Assembly (NCBI RefSeq): GCF_016862315.1
Contig: NZ_BOMS01000057.1
Location: 159,304-223,303, forward strand
Direction: 5' to 3'
Source: Actinoplanes palleronii
GTDB lineage: Bacteria > Actinomycetota > Actinomycetes > Mycobacteriales > Micromonosporaceae
Length of the DNA stretch: 64,000 nt
Part shown: positions 62,056-64,000 of the stretch, in pieces
How the letters are laid out: each line of letters opens with the position of its first letter
Position numbering within the stretch: the first letter of the stretch is position 1
Notes under the pieces: model-generated
Seen by the model: only the letters and a program-made list of their open reading frames with translations
The model's database searches: none
Told to the model about the DNA's origin: nothing
Position numbers and translations under genes: made by a program

Positions 62056-63170
62056 GGTTCATTTTCACCCGATCGGCCGCGCGCCCGCTGCCCCATTTCT
62101 CCGCGGGAGAAGGCGGGGGCGTACGGCAGAACGACGGATCCCCATCGGACAGTGAGCGCGTCGTGCAGACGCCCGGCGAGCTCGGCCAGTGCCGGTGTCC
62201 CGGCGCCGGCCGCCTCGCGGGCCGAACCGAACCGGTCCAGGATCATGGCGCGGTAGCCCGGTCGCGGCCGATCGGGGTTGGCGCCCGGCGGGTCGTCCAG
62301 CAGAGCACGCGGCAGGAACCACGATGCCGACAGGTACGCCCAGCCGGTCGCGGCCGCCTCGACGTCCCGGCGGAACGCGGCCGGGTCGGCGCCACTGCCG
62401 GGGAACGCCGCCCGATAGGCGTCGACGGCGCGTTCCGTGACGGCGGCCGGGATACGCCACGAGCACCAGCACGACGGCCACGGCACGGTCAGGTAGGCGA
62501 GGTCCCAGGCCACCGGCCGCCACTGCGCGCCCTCGAAGTCGATCAGCACCAGGCCGTCGTCGGTGCACACGTTGTTGTCCGGGCAGGCGTCCGAGGGGGT
62601 GAGCGCGGCGACCCCGAGCCGATCGTTCAGGGTGCGTAGCTCCTCCCACGCGCCCGCCGGAACCTCCACGGCGAGATCTGCGGAGGCACGGGCGATCACG
62701 TCGGCCGCGTCGTCGAGGAAGGCCGGCATCGTCGACTCCGGCACCGGCTGGTCGCCCGCCCGCGCGTGCAGCGCCGCCCGGAACGCCGCCCGTGAACCGG
62801 TCGTCTCGCGGTGCAGCTCACCGATGGCCGAGGCCCAGGCCACCACCGCCGAGGTCGCCACGGCCGGGTCGGCGCCGAGCAGCGCGCCGGCGACACTCGT
62901 ACCCGGTCCGGCGTCGGTCATCACCACGATCGGGGGATTGCTGCCCGCCGCCACCAGGCGCGGGGCCCGCACCGCGGGAGGAATGACCGCCAACGCCGCG
63001 GTCTCTCGTGCCCAGCCCGTACCGGCGGTGACGAATTCTTTGACGATCACAGTGCGGGAATCGGCGCGCACACGGCGTACCCGTGATCTGTTGCTGCCGG
63101 TCAGCAGGCCGAGGTCGTCCAGCCGTACGCCCGGAAGCAGCCTCCGGAGATGATCTAGCTCGTCGTTCAC
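62052..63170 (-). CDS. Aminoglycoside phosphotransferase-fold protein
   Basis: A 372-residue small-molecule kinase of the APH/ChoK fold. N-lobe with RVRADSRTVIVKEF (lysine) and acidic LHRETTGS; C-lobe with LTPSDACPDNN, where the Brenner HxDxxxxN motif has serine in place of the first histidine, and LVLIDFEGAQWR supplying the metal-binding aspartate. The altered motif recurs in actinobacterial relatives. GTG 63170 (VNDELDHLRR) is preferred; ATG 63215 and 63245 are alternatives. It overlaps the ABC ATPase by 4 bp, so kinase and exporter are made together. Confidence 0.88.
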   Translation of the reverse strand: MNDELDHLRRLLPGVRLDDLGLLTGSNRSRVRRVRADSRTVIVKEFVTAGTGWARETAALAVIPPAVRAPRLVAAGSNPPIVVMTDAGPGTSVAGALLGADPAVATSAVVAWASAIGELHRETTGSRAAFRAALHARAGDQPVPESTMPAFLDDAADVIARASADLAVEVPAGAWEELRTLNDRLGVAALTPSDACPDNNVCTDDGLVLIDFEGAQWRPVAWDLAYLTVPWPSCWCSWRIPAAVTERAVDAYRAAFPGSGADPAAFRRDVEAAATGWAYLSASWFLPRALLDDPPGANPDRPRPGYRAMILDRFGSAREAAGAGTPALAELAGRLHDALTVRWGSVVLPYAPAFSRGEMGQRARGRSGENEP

Positions 63171-63238
63171 CGTGCGACTGTACGGGGCTCCGCCGCGTCC
63201 CACGACGTTTAGCATGTTGGTCAACTGAGGGGAGAGGC

Positions 63239-63796
63239 ATGGCAAAGCTGATCTACGTGACGAACGTGTCGCTCGACGGCTACATCGAGGACGAACACGG
63301 CTCGTTCAACTGGTTCCCGGTCGACGACGAGGTGTTCGTGTGTCACACCGAGCACGTGCGGTCGGTGGGCACGTTCCTCTATGGCCGGCGCCTCTACGAG
63401 GCGATGTCCCTCTGGGAGACCGACCCGTCGCTGGGCGCGCAGTCCGAGCTCCGGGCCGACTTCGCGAGCGCCTGGCAGGCGGCCGACAAGATCGTCTACT
63501 CCACCACCCTCGACACGGTGAAAACCGCCGGCACCCGGATCGAACGCCGTTTCGACCCCGCCGCGGTGCGTGAACTGAAGGCCACGGCCGGCAGCGATCT
63601 CGCCGTGGGCGGCGCCGACCTCGCGAGGCAGGCGTACCAGGCCGGGCTGATCGACGAGTGCCAGCTGTTCATCCAGCCGATCGTCGTCGGCGCCGGCAAA
63701 CCAGGGCTGCCGGCCGGCATGCGCGCCGAACTGATCGACGAGCGCCGGTTCAGCAACGGCGTGGTGCGCCTGCGGTACCGCCCGCTCGGACAGTGA
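63239..63796 (+). CDS. Dihydrofolate reductase-family protein (RibD C-terminal-like)
   Basis: A 185-residue NADPH-binding protein with the DHFR/RibD_C fold: KLIYVTNVSLDGYIEDEHGS, GTFLYGRRLYEAMSLWE, IVYSTTLDTVKTAGTRI, DLAVGGADLARQAYQAGLID, and LFIQPIVVGAGKPGLP. Start ATG 63239 follows GGGGAGAGG. True folate reduction is not implied; these proteins are of unknown substrate. Its stop overlaps the start of a broken kinase gene. Confidence 0.93.
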   Translation: MAKLIYVTNVSLDGYIEDEHGSFNWFPVDDEVFVCHTEHVRSVGTFLYGRRLYEAMSLWETDPSLGAQSELRADFASAWQAADKIVYSTTLDTVKTAGTRIERRFDPAAVRELKATAGSDLAVGGADLARQAYQAGLIDECQLFIQPIVVGAGKPGLPAGMRAELIDERRFSNGVVRLRYRPLGQ

Positions 63797-63992
63797 CCCC
63801 CGGCCGCGTCCCGACCCTCGTGGTGATCCGCGGCAACTCCGGCTCCGGCAAGTCGACCACGGCGCGGGAGGTGCGGCGCCGCTACGGTCGAAGCAGCGGA
63901 TGCGCGAGTGGTACGCCGAACTCGACCTGCTCGGCCTACCCGGTGGTGGTGAGCAGGTGATCGCGGAGCCGTTACCTCTCAGTGCGTTTTAG
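63793..63992 (+). pseudogene. P-loop (AAA_33-type) kinase with internal deletion and frameshift
   Basis: GTG 63793 starts TLVVIRGNSGSGKSTTAREV and RRRYG, an intact Walker A typical of small AAA_33 zeta-toxin/kinase-like proteins. At about 63887 another frame takes over: KQRMREWYAELDLLGLPGGG, then EQVIAEP and a TAG at 63990-63992. That matches the C-terminal end of full-length relatives (QMRxWYAExDLLGVPGEQVI), so about 100 central residues are missing. It overlaps the previous gene by 4 bp. Confidence 0.75.
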
Positions 63993-64000
63993 CAAGCACG

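Overview
The window is very GC-rich (around 70 percent G+C, with strong G/C bias at third codon positions) and has actinobacterial gene content: HelD-type helicase, EXLDI protein, DUF1918, DUF2267, DUF2855, actinobacterial sensor-kinase fragments and many GTG starts. The protein set resembles Actinoplanes and relatives (Micromonosporaceae). That assignment is inference; no rRNA, tRNA, prophage or CRISPR array is visible.

Layout. 0-6 kb: a leftward set with the 5' part of a P-type ATPase (cut by the window edge), a flavodoxin and a DUF2267 protein, then an ABC exporter pair. 5.7-7.9 kb: a UspA-like protein, a 2TM-domain remnant and a membrane GGDEF cyclase. 7.9-13.5 kb: glycerol catabolism, with glpK-glpD leftward and an IclR regulator plus a second glycerol kinase rightward from a shared promoter. 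13.6-24.6 kb: stress and fermentation genes, with two tandem-Usp proteins, a 1179-residue pyruvate:ferredoxin oxidoreductase overlapping a GltD-like Fe-S flavoprotein, an SDR, phosphoglycerate mutase, DUF1918, a class I aldolase and a Usp remnant. Four sites matching or nearly matching the mycobacterial DosR/DevR box sit in promoters here, so I read 1-24.6 kb as a DosR-like hypoxia/dormancy region interleaved with other genes.

24.7-40.5 kb is mosaic: DUF2855, an SDR/TetR pair with three operator-like sites, HelD-like helicase, a MarR/EamA pair with a perfect 13-2-13 operator, a small alarmone synthetase and a secreted subtilase. Between them lie decayed genes: sensor kinase, AAA+ ATPase, Fic, a small membrane protein and an IS200/IS605-type relic. 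40.6-53 kb carries a secreted ricin-lectin/beta-helix protein behind a LacI/CebR-like operator, a uridine kinase-like protein, an ArsR remnant before a cation transporter, an EAL-DICT protein, an AraC/NmrA pair, a small K+ channel and a secreted NucA/NucB nuclease with PKD repeats. 53-64 kb holds an EXLDI/DrrAB-type ABC module, small hypotheticals, a secreted ricin lectin, a GNAT, a DUF402 pseudogene, an APH-ABC transporter operon, a dihydrofolate reductase-like protein and a P-loop kinase pseudogene.

Two themes stand out. One is the apparent DosR-like regulon linking pyruvate:ferredoxin oxidoreductase, glycolytic enzymes and stress proteins. The other is an unusual number of gene remnants, three of which (Fic, DUF402, P-loop kinase) keep both ends of the protein but have lost the middle.
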